Positions 52,909-62,827 of a stretch of DNA of 64,000 nucleotides are shown here, one piece after another. Both the position numbers and the translations under genes were made by a program. A model generated the notes under the pieces. It was not told the DNA's origin. It saw only the letters and a program-made list of their open reading frames with translations, and ran no database searches. Position 1 is the first letter of the stretch. Each line of letters starts with the position of its first letter. The DNA comes from Planctomycetaceae bacterium. Its GTDB lineage: Bacteria; Planctomycetota; Planctomycetia; Planctomycetales; Planctomycetaceae. The stretch is from contig JAHBXV010000001.1 in assembly GCA_019636285.1 (NCBI GenBank), forward strand, positions 124,001 through 188,000, in the 5' to 3' direction.

Positions 52909-53865
52909 TCAAATAGGCAGCCGCCGACCGACGCCTTCTTCCAATGCTCGATTGTAGACAAAAACGCCGACGGCGAGGTCTTCCAGGCCCAACCCCACCG
53001 ACTTGAACAGGGTGATCTCGTCGGGCCCCGTGCGACCGGGAACCTTGCCCGTCAGCACGTCGGCGAGATTTCGGGCTCGCGACCAGTCGAACTGGCCTGC
53101 TTTCGCGGCCGAGACCAGTTCTCCCGATTCCAACTGGCACGCCTCGACATTGTCGCAGACGATGACATCGGATCGAGCAATCGCCACCGCATCGATCTCG
53201 ACGCGTCCCAGGTGATTGCCTCCGACTGCCGCGATGTGCGTCCCCTTGGACAACCATTCCCCCTCGAAGACCGGAGTTCGGCTGGTCGTGGCCGTGATGA
53301 CAATGTCCTGTTCGACGACGGCCTCCAGCGGTGTTCCTACTGCATGCACGGGAATTCCAAGTTTCAGGGTCATTTCTTCGGCGAAACGATTGCGGCGATC
53401 GTCATCGCGCGAATAGACCACGATCCGCTCCAGATCTCGAACCGCACAAACGGCCTCGATCTGGGAACTAGCCTGAAATCCGGTTCCCAGGCAACCCAGG
53501 GTCCGGCTGTCCGTTCGTGACAGGAGGCGAGTCGCCACCCCCGTCGCGGCGCCCGTGCGAATTTGCCCGAGCCAGTTGGCATCGAACATCGCCACCAGTT
53601 GAGCGGTCTCAATCTTGTAGAGCAGCAGATGAAACTGCATACCGGCATTGCCGGTGACATACGTTTTGCACGCCAGGTAGCCACTCGACGTACTGCCGGC
53701 GGACATCATGTGTAGCCAGGCACTGGGGAGCACGACGCGGCGGCGAGGCTGATTGTCGGCCTGACCCGCCGCCCATTCGCGGAACGCCGCATCGAGGCAG
53801 TCCATTCCGGTGTCGATGTCGATCAGGTCGCGGACCTCGCGTTCGGTCAGGTGCAGCGCTCCCAC
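52909..53865 (-). CDS. Ornithine cyclodeaminase / mu-crystallin family protein
   Basis: A 318-residue NAD(P)-dependent enzyme of the OCD family. The substrate region includes CKTYVTGNAGMQFHLLLYKI and the cofactor fold has LGCLGTGFQASSQIEAVCAV, VVYSRDDDRRNRFAEE, VITATTSRTPVFEGEWLSKG, and FKSVGLGLEDLAVGVFVY at the end. Members deaminate ornithine or reduce ketimines or act on opine-like substrates; the specificity is not decidable. Start ATG 53865. Located between uspA and xylB on the same strand. Confidence 0.9.
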   Translation of the reverse strand: MGALHLTEREVRDLIDIDTGMDCLDAAFREWAAGQADNQPRRRVVLPSAWLHMMSAGSTSSGYLACKTYVTGNAGMQFHLLLYKIETAQLVAMFDANWLGQIRTGAATGVATRLLSRTDSRTLGCLGTGFQASSQIEAVCAVRDLERIVVYSRDDDRRNRFAEEMTLKLGIPVHAVGTPLEAVVEQDIVITATTSRTPVFEGEWLSKGTHIAAVGGNHLGRVEIDAVAIARSDVIVCDNVEACQLESGELVSAAKAGQFDWSRARNLADVLTGKVPGRTGPDEITLFKSVGLGLEDLAVGVFVYNRALEEGVGRRLPI

Positions 53866-53916
53866 CTCGTTAGCTCCTCTTACGATGACGGCGCGAACAC
53901 CTCATAAGTCGTCCGC

Positions 53917-55455
53917 TCAAATCTCCTTGACGAGCCGGGCAATTTCTTCAAAGTCGGGCTTCAGGGTGCGATAAAGCCGCTGGAAAACCGGATAGCTCTT
54001 GCCGTACACACGCTTGGCTTCCGCGAGCGGGTCGGTACTGCCGGTGAGGGAAATCGCGGCGGAACAGGCTTCCACCACGCTCTTGTACGCCCCTGCCCCC
54101 GCAGCCGCCAGAAGGGCCGCGCCATAGGCGGGGCCTTCCGACGCATTGATGGTCATCACTCGTCGACCGTAAATGTCGGCCTGCATCTGGCGCCAGAATT
54201 CGCTGCGAGCACCTCCGCCCGAGACCCGAATTTCGCGAATGGGGATCTTCAACTCGTTGACGATCTCCAGGCAGTCGCGCATCGCGTACGTGGCCCCCTC
54301 CATGACCGATCGAATCAGATGGGCGCGGCCATGTCGCAAGCTGAGACCGATCCATGCGCCGCGGGCATTGGGATCGGCATGGGGTGTCCGCTCGCCCGTC
54401 AAGTAGGGCAGGAAGAAGAGTCCTTCGCAACCGGTCGGTGCTTCAGACGCCTGTTCGGTAATCAGGCTGTAGGGATCGGTCTTCAACCGCTTGGCAGCCG
54501 TCACTTCGGCTTCGGCCAATTGGTTGCGATACCATTGCAGGCTGCCGCCAGCGGAAAGAACCACGCCCATGACATGCCATTTATCCCGTACGGCATGGCA
54601 GAAGGTATGCACGCGGCCTTGCGGGTCGATCTGCACTTCGTCGCTGTGGGCGAAGACCACGCCACTGGTCCCTAGCGTCGCCGAGATGATCCCTCGTTTC
54701 ACCACGCCGTTGCCGACCGCGCCCGCGGCCTGATCGCCGCCACCGGCAACAACTGGGATCCCTTTGGCCAGCCCTAAAGCCTTCGCAGCCGCGTCAGTCA
54801 ATTTGCCGGTGACTTCCTCCGATTCAAACACCGTCGGGAGGATGCCGGCCTTGAGGTCGAGCTTCTCGAGCAGCGGCTTGCACCACTGGCGTTTTCTCAC
54901 ATCCAGCAACAGCGTTCCGGAGGCATCGCTGACATCGGTGGCGAATTCCCCCGTCAGGCAGAAGCGGACATAGTCCTTGGGGAGAAGAAGATGCGCCGTC
55001 CGGTCGTAGTTCTTCGGTTCATTCTTGCGAAGCCAGAGAACTTTGGGAGCCGTGAACCCCGTAAGCGCCGGATTCGCGACCAGTTCGATCAGCTTGGATC
55101 GACCGCCGGCGCGCTTTTCGATCTCGGCGCACTCCTCGGCCGTGCGCTGGTCATTCCACAGGATCGCCGGGCGAATAACCTGATTCTGCTTATCCAGGAA
55201 AACGCTGCCGTGCATCTGCCCGGTCAGACCGATCGCGCCGACATCCGCCGGCTTGATCTTCGCGCTTTTGACCGCCTTGCGGACCGAATTCTGGACGGCC
55301 TCCCACCAGTCGGCCGGATTCTGTTCCGACCAGCCCGGTTTGGGACTGGACAAGGGATACTCAGCGGATGCCGACGCAAGAATGGCACCGTCTTCCTGAA
55401 CGACCAGGGTCTTGGTACCGCTCGTACCAACGTCAATACCAAGGAACACCGCCAT
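53917..55455 (-). CDS. xylB: Xylulokinase
   Basis: XylB phosphorylates D-xylulose with ATP. The 512-residue FGGY kinase starts [18 protein letters not shown] and contains [20 protein letters not shown] then [49 protein letters not shown], and the C-terminal [19 protein letters not shown]. The QMHG and WNDQRT motifs point to xylulokinase over glycerol or gluconate kinase. ATG 55455 follows homologues; the frame is open to 55488. No xylose isomerase nearby. Confidence 0.94.
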   Translation of the reverse strand: MAVFLGIDVGTSGTKTLVVQEDGAILASASAEYPLSSPKPGWSEQNPADWWEAVQNSVRKAVKSAKIKPADVGAIGLTGQMHGSVFLDKQNQVIRPAILWNDQRTAEECAEIEKRAGGRSKLIELVANPALTGFTAPKVLWLRKNEPKNYDRTAHLLLPKDYVRFCLTGEFATDVSDASGTLLLDVRKRQWCKPLLEKLDLKAGILPTVFESEEVTGKLTDAAAKALGLAKGIPVVAGGGDQAAGAVGNGVVKRGIISATLGTSGVVFAHSDEVQIDPQGRVHTFCHAVRDKWHVMGVVLSAGGSLQWYRNQLAEAEVTAAKRLKTDPYSLITEQASEAPTGCEGLFFLPYLTGERTPHADPNARGAWIGLSLRHGRAHLIRSVMEGATYAMRDCLEIVNELKIPIREIRVSGGGARSEFWRQMQADIYGRRVMTINASEGPAYGAALLAAAGAGAYKSVVEACSAAISLTGSTDPLAEAKRVYGKSYPVFQRLYRTLKPDFEEIARLVKEI

Positions 55456-55840
55456 GGGACGCGTGCCTTCGCAGGATGGAACCATCAAGTTGTGGAGATC
55501 AACGACCGCCGCCCCGCGACCCGCGAGAGATCGCTAACCCCCTGGGAGCTTCCGTCAAAACATTGCCGGAACCTCTTCGTCCCTATCCACTTCGGGACCG
55601 GGCCAGAATTTCCGACGCTCTTCAGGCAGCATCAGGGCGCGAGCATCTGCCGAATGGCGAACGCCAGTTCGGTCTTCTGAATCAATTTTCTCGATCTGGA
55701 ATCCATGAATTTCTTCGAAATTTTAGCCAGAACCGTGTACCAACGCGAGCGAACGCTGTTCATTCGCGCGCCATCCCGAAAGCCGGGTCCGATCAAGGAG
55801 ATCCCGCGACTTCGCCCATTACCAGCTTCCGGCGGACCGT
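55456..55840. other. Intergenic region xylB-nhaA, no gene recognised
   Basis: 385 bases between the xylB start and the nhaA stop (both minus strand). Short open frames on each strand have no ribosome site and no hydrophobic or domain pattern. No clear promoter hexamers found for xylB. Confidence 0.4.
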
Positions 55841-57244
55841 TCATTTCGCGGAGTCCTTTGAAGTCTCGGGCTTGCCACCCATGACGACGGCGTAGGTGAG
55901 AATGCTCATCCCCAGAATCGTGCTGAGCGCCGAACCCATTAACGTCCCCAGTTTCCCGGCATCAATATGAGACGCTGGCAAGGCCAGGCCCGTCAGGAAC
56001 AAGGACATCGTGAAGCCAATCCCCGCGAGACAGCCGCCGCCCATGAGCATGGACCAGTTCACGCCCGTTGGCAGGCGTGCCCACCCCAGTTTGACGGCCA
56101 GGAACGAAAACAGCCCGATCCCCAACGGTTTGCCGACCAGCAGTCCGCAGGCAACGCTCTGGGTGAGCGGATCGGACATGTAACTCATCCGGATCGGGAC
56201 ACCCGCGTTCGCCAGGGCGAAGACCGGCATGATCGCCAATGCGACCCAGGGATGAAGCAGATGTTCAAGGCGATAAAGGGGCGGAACGCTTTCGCGCGTC
56301 GCGAATTCCACGGCCGCCAGTTCATCATGCAAGGTTGTCGGATCATCGGGGAGCCGATCCAGTTCCTCCCGCAATTGCCCCAGAACACCGTTCAATGTTT
56401 CCCGGTTCACCCAGGCCGTGGCGGGAGTCATCAGCCCCAACAGGACTCCCGCCACGGTCGGATGGACGCCAGCCTTCAAAACCGCGAGCCAAATGAGCCC
56501 CCCAACCACGACATAGATTGGCACCGCGCGAACTCCGGCTCGGTTCATCCCATACGTGAGCACGAACCCGCCCAGCGCCCAGCCCAGAAGTTCGAACGAC
56601 AGCGATTCCGTGAAGACGAAAGCAATCAGCAGAACCGCCCCCAGGTCGTCGACGATCGCCAGCGACAGCAGCAGAATCTTGAGCCCCAACGGGATGCGAT
56701 CTCCAAAGAGGGCCAAGAGACCGACAACGAAGGCAATATCGGTCGCCATGGGTATGGCCCATCCCCGCGACGCATCGCCCGGCACGCCCAGAATTTGTGA
56801 GCACGCGACAAAAACAACCGCCGGAACGAGCATGCCGCCAATGGCGGCAACGACGGGAAGCGCGGCCGTCCGGGGATCGCGGAGTTCCCCCACGACGATC
56901 TCTCGTTTGATTTCCAGCCCGACCACGAAAAAAAACACGGCCATCAAACCATCGTTGATGACGTGCAGAAGATCCTTTTCGAGTTTCCAGTCGCCGATGC
57001 GGATCTGACACGTCAGATGCCAGAACTCAAGAAACCCTGGGACAAAATCCGTGTTTGCCAGGAACAGCGCGATGGCCGTGACGAAGAGGAGCAACAGGCC
57101 GCTGGTCGATTGCAGGAACAGAAAAGCATTGATCGGTGAAAACCACTGCCGAATTGCCTGTTTCGGCAGGACTTCACGAAACGGGGCACCTTGAATCTTG
57201 TGGCCAGCCAATCGACTATCCCCTTCACTTGCGCGACAAATCAT
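55841..57244 (-). CDS. nhaA: Na+/H+ antiporter NhaA
   Basis: NhaA exchanges sodium for protons across the inner membrane to control pH and sodium. The 467-residue product has about 12 hydrophobic segments and the family motifs MAVFFFVVGLEIKREIVVGE, GWAIPMATDIAFVVGLLALF (with the two essential Asp residues in MATDIAF and in the following LAIVDDLGAVLL), and GGCLAGIGFTMSLFLTGLAL. Start ATG 57244 is the first in frame, giving a 35-residue N-terminal tail longer than usual. It begins 41 bases after the G1P dehydrogenase stop on the same strand. Confidence 0.94.
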   Translation of the reverse strand: MICRASEGDSRLAGHKIQGAPFREVLPKQAIRQWFSPINAFLFLQSTSGLLLLFVTAIALFLANTDFVPGFLEFWHLTCQIRIGDWKLEKDLLHVINDGLMAVFFFVVGLEIKREIVVGELRDPRTAALPVVAAIGGMLVPAVVFVACSQILGVPGDASRGWAIPMATDIAFVVGLLALFGDRIPLGLKILLLSLAIVDDLGAVLLIAFVFTESLSFELLGWALGGFVLTYGMNRAGVRAVPIYVVVGGLIWLAVLKAGVHPTVAGVLLGLMTPATAWVNRETLNGVLGQLREELDRLPDDPTTLHDELAAVEFATRESVPPLYRLEHLLHPWVALAIMPVFALANAGVPIRMSYMSDPLTQSVACGLLVGKPLGIGLFSFLAVKLGWARLPTGVNWSMLMGGGCLAGIGFTMSLFLTGLALPASHIDAGKLGTLMGSALSTILGMSILTYAVVMGGKPETSKDSAK

Positions 57245-57285
57245 TCCGAGAGGAGGGAGACGCGTAATAAGACGTCACCCCCCAG

Positions 57286-58338
57286 TCAGGGTCCAAAACA
57301 TCCGGCCAGTCGCGGATCGCCGCCAATCTGTCGGTCGATTCGCGGCCAGGCATCCATGGTCGACAAAATCGTGTGGAAGCCGGGCTTGAGCATGGGAGCC
57401 CGCTCCACGGCGAGTCGCCACTCGTCCGGGTCGAACGGGTCCGCGCGAATGCTGTCCCAGAACCCGGTCCGATCCAGCAGTTCGCCAATCCGCTCGGTTT
57501 GATTTCCACCTTGAAGTCCGCTGACAAGGTAGGCGGCGACACCCACTTGCAGACCATGCAGACGCGGCCGCTGACTGATTTGATCGAGCGCGTGCGAAAT
57601 CAGATGCTCGCTGCCGCTGGCCGGCCGCGAACTTCCGGCCAGTTCCATGGCCACGCCATTGAGCAATAGGGCTGTCGCCAGAAGTCGAACGCCTTCGAGA
57701 TCCCGCTCGGGACGCGCCAGGAACTGCATCACCGTCGCGTCGGACAAGAGCGCCGCCAGATCGTTCACGGGCGTGCCGTCGTGATGGTACGCCAGCTTCC
57801 AGTCGGCAACGGCGGTCCACTTGGCCGCGAGATCACCGACTCCGGAATGCCATAGAATGTCGGGGGCCAACCGACAAACCTCGGTATCGACCACGACACC
57901 CGTCGGAACGCGACTGACCAGCGAACGACGACGCCCCTGAATCGTCAGGCTGGATTGCGGACTCGCGAAGCCATCGTTCGACAGCGAGAGCGGCATGGCA
58001 TAGTAAGGTCGACCGCCCAGATGCGCGATGTATTTCGCCACATCGAGGGCCTTGCCCCCGCCAAGTCCAAGCACCGCGTCGGTCTCGGGGGGGACCGATT
58101 CAAACAACCGAACCGCATCCTCGAAACTGCCAGAATCGACATCGGTACGTGTCACCGAAACGCCTGCGTCCTCCAAGGCAAGAAGGACGGAATCGACGAG
58201 CGGCGCGGGGAGACCGGCACTTGCGAACAGGATGGCCTTCCGGGTTCCGACACGTTGCAGGTAGATACCGATGCGGCGCGACGCCCCCGGCTTCACTCGA
58301 ACAAGGCTCGGAACCCGTAACGTCCGTACGTCGTTCAT
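57286..58338 (-). CDS. egsA: sn-glycerol-1-phosphate dehydrogenase (EgsA/AraM type)
   Basis: This enzyme reduces dihydroxyacetone phosphate to sn-glycerol-1-phosphate, the stereoisomer used for archaeal lipids and by some bacteria. The 350-residue product has the NAD site AVLGLGGGKALDVAKYIA (GLGGG at 91-95), PLSLSNDGFASPQSSL, and the zinc ligands in WHSGVGDLAAKWTAVADWKL (Asp169), SEHLISHAL (His245/249) and RLHGLQVGVAAY (His261). The SNDGFASP and GDLAAK strings separate it from glycerol dehydrogenase. ATG 58338 has GGGAG about 11 bases upstream. It follows the HAD phosphatase by 16 bases and precedes nhaA by 41. Confidence 0.9.
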   Translation of the reverse strand: MNDVRTLRVPSLVRVKPGASRRIGIYLQRVGTRKAILFASAGLPAPLVDSVLLALEDAGVSVTRTDVDSGSFEDAVRLFESVPPETDAVLGLGGGKALDVAKYIAHLGGRPYYAMPLSLSNDGFASPQSSLTIQGRRRSLVSRVPTGVVVDTEVCRLAPDILWHSGVGDLAAKWTAVADWKLAYHHDGTPVNDLAALLSDATVMQFLARPERDLEGVRLLATALLLNGVAMELAGSSRPASGSEHLISHALDQISQRPRLHGLQVGVAAYLVSGLQGGNQTERIGELLDRTGFWDSIRADPFDPDEWRLAVERAPMLKPGFHTILSTMDAWPRIDRQIGGDPRLAGCFGP

Positions 58339-58354
58339 CCGTTCCACTCCCGGC

Positions 58355-59023
58355 TCAGCCGTCCAACTTCAGCAGGGCCTCGGCCACTTCGGACCAGCGC
58401 TCGAACGAGCGAAATGGCAAGCCCTCACGCGCGAGGGCTTCCGCGCAATCGCCGCGGGCAAACCTCAGGTGTTCGGAAACCAGTTTCGCGGCAGCGACAT
58501 CGGTCAACCCGTCTCCCGCGAACGCGGTCATCGCGCCGCTCTTCACGAAATCCGCGACGATCGCCGCCTTGTTGATGCCGTGTTCCGGGCAGTAGTACGG
58601 AGAGTCGTAAGGCGGCTCCATCACCAGTCCCCGCTCTCCCCCTTCCCAGCGGCCCGGATTCGTATGCAGCGTGTAGGGAATCTCCGACGTCGCCAGGAGT
58701 CGCTCGATGTACCAACCGCACCCCGCCGAAGCGATGACCAGCGACCAGCCGTGTTGTTGAAGGGCCGTCGCGAGCTCGGCAAAGCGGGGTTCTAACGCCA
58801 TGTCATCCAGCAAGGCGAGCACTTCGGCTTCCTCGGACCGGATCGCGGAAAAATAAGATTGCAGAACTCCCAGGTGGGAAGTCCGTCCCGAGACGAAATC
58901 GTTCCAGAAATTCTCCGTTTCCGGAGACAAGAGCCGATCACGAACAAGCTGATAGAACTCGTTCCGGCACAGGGTTCCATCAAAGTCGGTCACAAGGATT
59001 CGTTTCAGCGCGTTGTTTATCAT
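58355..59023 (-). CDS. HAD-superfamily phosphatase (MtnX-like)
   Basis: A 222-residue soluble phosphatase. Motif I is DFDGT at residues 13-17 (in ILVTDFDGTLCRN), motif II is the Ser in LVIASAGCGWYIERLL, and motif IV is FAGDGLTDVAAAK near residue 165. The overall size and SAGCGWYIE region resemble MtnX-type HAD phosphatases. The substrate is unknown; the tight pairing with sn-glycerol-1-phosphate dehydrogenase suggests a phosphorylated glycerol or related compound. Start ATG 59023. First gene of a likely unit HAD-egsA-nhaA; the sulfatase gene ends 136 bases upstream. Confidence 0.85.
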   Translation of the reverse strand: MINNALKRILVTDFDGTLCRNEFYQLVRDRLLSPETENFWNDFVSGRTSHLGVLQSYFSAIRSEEAEVLALLDDMALEPRFAELATALQQHGWSLVIASAGCGWYIERLLATSEIPYTLHTNPGRWEGGERGLVMEPPYDSPYYCPEHGINKAAIVADFVKSGAMTAFAGDGLTDVAAAKLVSEHLRFARGDCAEALAREGLPFRSFERWSEVAEALLKLDG

Positions 59024-59159
59024 CCCTGAATTCTTTCAGACACACGGCAATGAAGGCTTCTCCGATCTGGATGGAAAGCCTCGGTGATCGTCCCATTCAA
59101 ACAGCTTGTCCCTGGCGATGCGACTCCCACGGGCGAAAACCAGGACATTCACGACGAGT

Positions 59160-60593
59160 TCACGGAAGCCGGCCAGCTTTACTGCGGCCGTCACGCCAGA
59201 CGTCGTATTTCGGATCCGCATTCTGCGCAAAGAACTGTTTCAGACGCTCATCCAGTTCCTCGCGTTTGTCGGCATGAGCGGGTTGTCCGAAGAGATTGAA
59301 GCGTTCCTGACCATCCGTGCGCATGTCATAGAGTTCGTGCGGGCCGTCAGGGTGCCGTTTGACGAGTTTCCAGTCTGCCGTGCGAATGGCGCGAGTTCCT
59401 TCCATCTCGTAGTAGACCACGTCATCCCACGCAATCGGCTCCTCACCGCGCAGCAAGTGTGCATAACTGCGGCCGGGCGAGCTTGCGGGGCGGTCCGCGA
59501 TCTTCAGGTAGTCGAGAATGGACGGAAGAAAGTCGTAGTTGCTGACAAAACGATTGGAGACACGTCCTCCCACGAGCGCACCGCGATGACGAAAGATGAG
59601 GGGCACGCGCATCATCAGTTCGTGCGCTCCAACCGGCCGTGTGTGATCGCCCATGCCCCAGAGGCCGTTCTGGCCTCCCATCCAGCCTTGATCGGCGGCG
59701 TAGACGACCAACGTGTTTTCAGCGAGCCCTAACTCGTCGAGCGTCTGCAGAATTCGTCCCACGCCATCGTCCACGCCACTGGTTTCGGCGGCGACGCGGC
59801 GAATCGAGATAATGTTGTTCAGATAGTCCTTGTTGTTGAACTGCCACGGATGCATCGCATCGCGCGGGAAACTCGGCAGCCATTGCGTGTCGTAGGAGTC
59901 GGCATGCCGATTGCACGCTCGTCTGGTCAGCAGCGGCCCCAGGTTGTAAGGGCCGTTGTACGCCAGGTAGAGAAAGAAAGGTCGCGATTGATTCTCCTTC
60001 AGGAACTGGACGCCGCGTTCCGTCCACAAGTCCGTCAAATAACCCGGCTCAGTCCGGACTTTTCCATCTTCAATCACAGGTGCGTCGTAGAACTCAGCAG
60101 TTGAACCGCGCGGCATCGTGATCCACGAGGTAAACCCGAGTTGCGGAGTCAGGCTGTCGCCGAGGTGCCACTTCCCGCTCAAACCGCAGACATAGCCATG
60201 GCGATTCAGGATTGTCGGCAGCGAATCAAACTCGGCAATCTGGCACGCGGCCTCGAGCCCCATCTGGGCGTCCGGCTTCTCGCCACCCAGAAAACTGTGA
60301 ATGCCGTGTTGCGAGGGAATCAACCCGGTGAGATAGGTCGCGCGCGTTGGTGAGCAGACGGGATTGCTGGCAAACGCTCGATCGAACCGGATTCCTTCCT
60401 GCGCCAAACGATCGATCGAGGGCGTGCGGATGTCGGGATTGCCGTAGCAGCCAAGCGTCCATGCCCCTTGGTTATCCGTGAGGATGAAGACCAGATTCGT
60501 CGGCTCCGCGGAGTCCGCTGGGTATCCGGTTGCCGAACAGAGACCCACGAACACAGCGAACGTCGCTGAAGCCGTCAGATTGAGGTACTTCAT
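59160..60593 (-). CDS. Secreted formylglycine sulfatase
   Basis: A 477-residue exported arylsulfatase-type enzyme that removes sulfate esters, probably from marine-type polysaccharides. Signal peptide (TASATFAVFVGLCSATG), metal-binding Asp in NLVFILTDNQGAWTLGCY, and the formylglycine signature CSPTR at residues 80-84, where Cys80 would be converted to formylglycine. Further sites: SGKWHLGDSLTPQLGF, VYAADQGWMGGQNGLWGMGD. Start ATG 60593. Sulfatase expansion is a planctomycete hallmark. Divergent from the FAD oxidoreductase gene. Confidence 0.94.
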   Translation of the reverse strand: MKYLNLTASATFAVFVGLCSATGYPADSAEPTNLVFILTDNQGAWTLGCYGNPDIRTPSIDRLAQEGIRFDRAFASNPVCSPTRATYLTGLIPSQHGIHSFLGGEKPDAQMGLEAACQIAEFDSLPTILNRHGYVCGLSGKWHLGDSLTPQLGFTSWITMPRGSTAEFYDAPVIEDGKVRTEPGYLTDLWTERGVQFLKENQSRPFFLYLAYNGPYNLGPLLTRRACNRHADSYDTQWLPSFPRDAMHPWQFNNKDYLNNIISIRRVAAETSGVDDGVGRILQTLDELGLAENTLVVYAADQGWMGGQNGLWGMGDHTRPVGAHELMMRVPLIFRHRGALVGGRVSNRFVSNYDFLPSILDYLKIADRPASSPGRSYAHLLRGEEPIAWDDVVYYEMEGTRAIRTADWKLVKRHPDGPHELYDMRTDGQERFNLFGQPAHADKREELDERLKQFFAQNADPKYDVWRDGRSKAGRLP

Positions 60594-60769
60594 TTCGCCT
60601 CCGTCAATTGTTGGATCGCAGTCAATTCCACTCTGCGCTTGAGGGACCAGTCTTGCCCAAACTCCGCGATCACGTCAAATCGCCAGATAAAGCTGATCTA
60701 GGCACAAGTCCTCGGTTGCCGCTACAACCTTTCGTTGCGTTGCAAGGACGCGAGAGGGGTGGATCGATC

Positions 60770-62014
60770 ATGCAACTGGATGTTGTCATTTTTGGCGGCG
60801 GAGCGGCTGGTCTCTGGATTCTGGATCGCCTTGCGCGCCAGGGACATTCGGTCGTTCTCCTGGAAGCCGGAGAACTCGGTGCAGGGCAAACGATTGCCTC
60901 GCAAGGAATCATCCACGGCGGTCTGAAGTACGCGCTCCAGGGCCTGATGAATCGCTCCGCGGCCAGCATTTCCGAGATGCCGCTGGTCTGGCGGGCCTCC
61001 CTCCTTGGCCAGCGAAGTCCCTGCCTCACAAACACTCGGCTGCGGTCGGGTGCCTGTTACTTGTGGAGGACCGAGAACTGGTCGTCCCGACTCGGCATGC
61101 TGGGGGCACGGTTGGCCTTGCAGGTTCAACCGGAGGCCCTGTCGGCGGACGAGACGCCCGACGTGCTGCGGCATGGAACGTCGACCGTCTTTCGCCTGGG
61201 CGAGCAGGTGATCTGCCCCAAGAGCTTTGTCAACGACCTCTATGAGCAGCATTCCGAGCGCATCCTGAAGATTGACGCCGCTCACGGTCTCGCATTCGAA
61301 ATCGACAGTCCCGGCGAAACGCGAGCCATCCGACTTCAGTCACCAGATGGTTCGCGCGAACTTGTCTTGAAGCCGCGGCATGTCGTGCTGGCAGCCGGTC
61401 GCGGCAATCGCGAACTGCGGGGGATGCTGGGTTTGTCTCGCGAAACAATGCAGACTCGCCCGCTCAAGATGGTGGTCGCCCGCGGTTCGCTTCCGGAACT
61501 TCATGGGCATTGCATCGACGGCGCAAAAACGCGGGTGACGATCACCTCGGACTGTTCCGAATCGGCCGATGGCCGAACGGTCTGGCAGATCGGTGGGCAA
61601 CTCGCTGAAGATGGCGTTGCCTACGACGATGAGACGCAGCTCACTCGGGCAATCGCCGAGATTCGCGACGTCCTACCGGGCCTCGACCTGACGGGCGTCG
61701 AATGGTCGTGCTACCGGGTCGATCGAGCTGAAAAGGCGACGACCGATGGCCAGCGGCCGGAGGGCATTCAGACGCTGTGCGCCGGCAATGTGACGACCGC
61801 CTGGCCCACGAAATTGGCATTGGCCCCCGTCCTGGCCGACGAAGTCGCGTCGCGGATTGGTGATCCTCGGGAAACTGCCTCCTGGAACGGAACCGAGATT
61901 GCCGATTGGCCGCGTCCCGAGGTCTCCCGCTTCCCCTGGGAACTCCCGGAAGCCCGGTGGTTCGGGACCGATGAACTCGACTCGACACCTAGCGTGACGC
62001 GGCGTGCGGCATGA
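60770..62014 (+). CDS. FAD-dependent oxidoreductase
   Basis: A 414-residue flavoprotein of the DAO/GlpD-like superfamily. The N-terminal dinucleotide motif is GGGAAGLWILDRLARQ, and the second stretch SQGIIHGGLKYALQGL resembles the FAD isoalloxazine site of glycerol-3-phosphate or 2-hydroxyglutarate dehydrogenases. The C terminus carries LCAGNVTTAWPTKLALAPVL, close to the FAD ribityl site. The substrate is not determinable. ATG 60770 has GAGAGGGG about 11 bases upstream; the frame is open to 60608 but that segment is not conserved. The stop overlaps the aldo/keto reductase start (ATGA). Confidence 0.86.
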   Translation: MQLDVVIFGGGAAGLWILDRLARQGHSVVLLEAGELGAGQTIASQGIIHGGLKYALQGLMNRSAASISEMPLVWRASLLGQRSPCLTNTRLRSGACYLWRTENWSSRLGMLGARLALQVQPEALSADETPDVLRHGTSTVFRLGEQVICPKSFVNDLYEQHSERILKIDAAHGLAFEIDSPGETRAIRLQSPDGSRELVLKPRHVVLAAGRGNRELRGMLGLSRETMQTRPLKMVVARGSLPELHGHCIDGAKTRVTITSDCSESADGRTVWQIGGQLAEDGVAYDDETQLTRAIAEIRDVLPGLDLTGVEWSCYRVDRAEKATTDGQRPEGIQTLCAGNVTTAWPTKLALAPVLADEVASRIGDPRETASWNGTEIADWPRPEVSRFPWELPEARWFGTDELDSTPSVTRRAA

Positions 62015-62808
62015 CGATGATGCCCGCATCTGGACCCTGGGATCGCCTGCGCGAGCGACTCGACGGCCGCGCACTGCCGCCGCTCGGCTACGGTGCCTTC
62101 AAGATCGGCAGGAATCAGGCGATCAAGTACGACGCATCGTACGATTTGCCAGCCGACCGGGACGCCGCTCATCTGCTCAATACCGTTGTCGACATGGGCA
62201 TGTCCTGGATCGATACCGCGCCCGCGTATGGCCTCAGCGAAGAACGTATCGGTGCCGCGTTGTCGACACGTCGCGATGAATTCATCCTCAGCACAAAGGT
62301 CGGTGAGATCTTCGAGAACGGCACCTCTCGCTATGACTTTTCGTCCATCGGCGTTCGTGACAGCCTGAAACGAAGCCTCGAGCGACTGCGGACCGATGCG
62401 GTCGACTTCGTGCTGATTCATGCTCCCGCGAATGACGTGGAAGTCCTCCAGCAGACGGATGTCGTGGCGGGACTCCTCGAAGCGCGATCCCGAGGACTGA
62501 CACGTGCCGTCGGATTGTCGGCAAAGTCTGGGGAGGCGGCTGAACTCGCTCTCGAATGGGCCGACGTGCTGATGCTGGAGTACAACCAGGAAGCCGTCGA
62601 AATGTGGTCGATGATCGCGCGCGCGAGAGAAGCCGGAGTCGCGGTTGTCGTGAAGAAAGGACTGGCTTCCGGTCGATTGCCGGCCGAGCAGGCGATCGAG
62701 TTCGTGTTGGCGGAACCGGGTGTTCAGAGCCTGACCGTCAGCAGCCTGACGCTAGGCCACCTGCGGACGAACCTCGCGATTGCCCGACGCTGTCGCCCGA
62801 ACGGCTGA
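62011..62808 (+). CDS. Aldo/keto reductase
   Basis: A 265-residue NADPH-dependent AKR with the (beta/alpha)8 fold. All four catalytic residues can be placed: Asp68 and Tyr73 in WIDTAPAYGLSEERI, Lys96 in FILSTKVGEI, and His137 in VDFVLIHAP. The cofactor loop is near QSLTVSSLTLGHLRTNLAIA. It is translationally coupled to the FAD oxidoreductase by a four-base overlap, which suggests consecutive redox steps on one substrate. Family length is usually about 280-320, so this is a compact form. Confidence 0.88.
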   Translation: MTMMPASGPWDRLRERLDGRALPPLGYGAFKIGRNQAIKYDASYDLPADRDAAHLLNTVVDMGMSWIDTAPAYGLSEERIGAALSTRRDEFILSTKVGEIFENGTSRYDFSSIGVRDSLKRSLERLRTDAVDFVLIHAPANDVEVLQQTDVVAGLLEARSRGLTRAVGLSAKSGEAAELALEWADVLMLEYNQEAVEMWSMIARAREAGVAVVVKKGLASGRLPAEQAIEFVLAEPGVQSLTVSSLTLGHLRTNLAIARRCRPNG

Positions 62809-62827
62809 CACTTCGTCAGGCTTTTCG

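Noticed and set aside
55632-55844. 70-codon minus-strand open frame between xylB and nhaA
   Set aside because: No ribosome site, and the sequence shows no domain or clear secondary-structure pattern.
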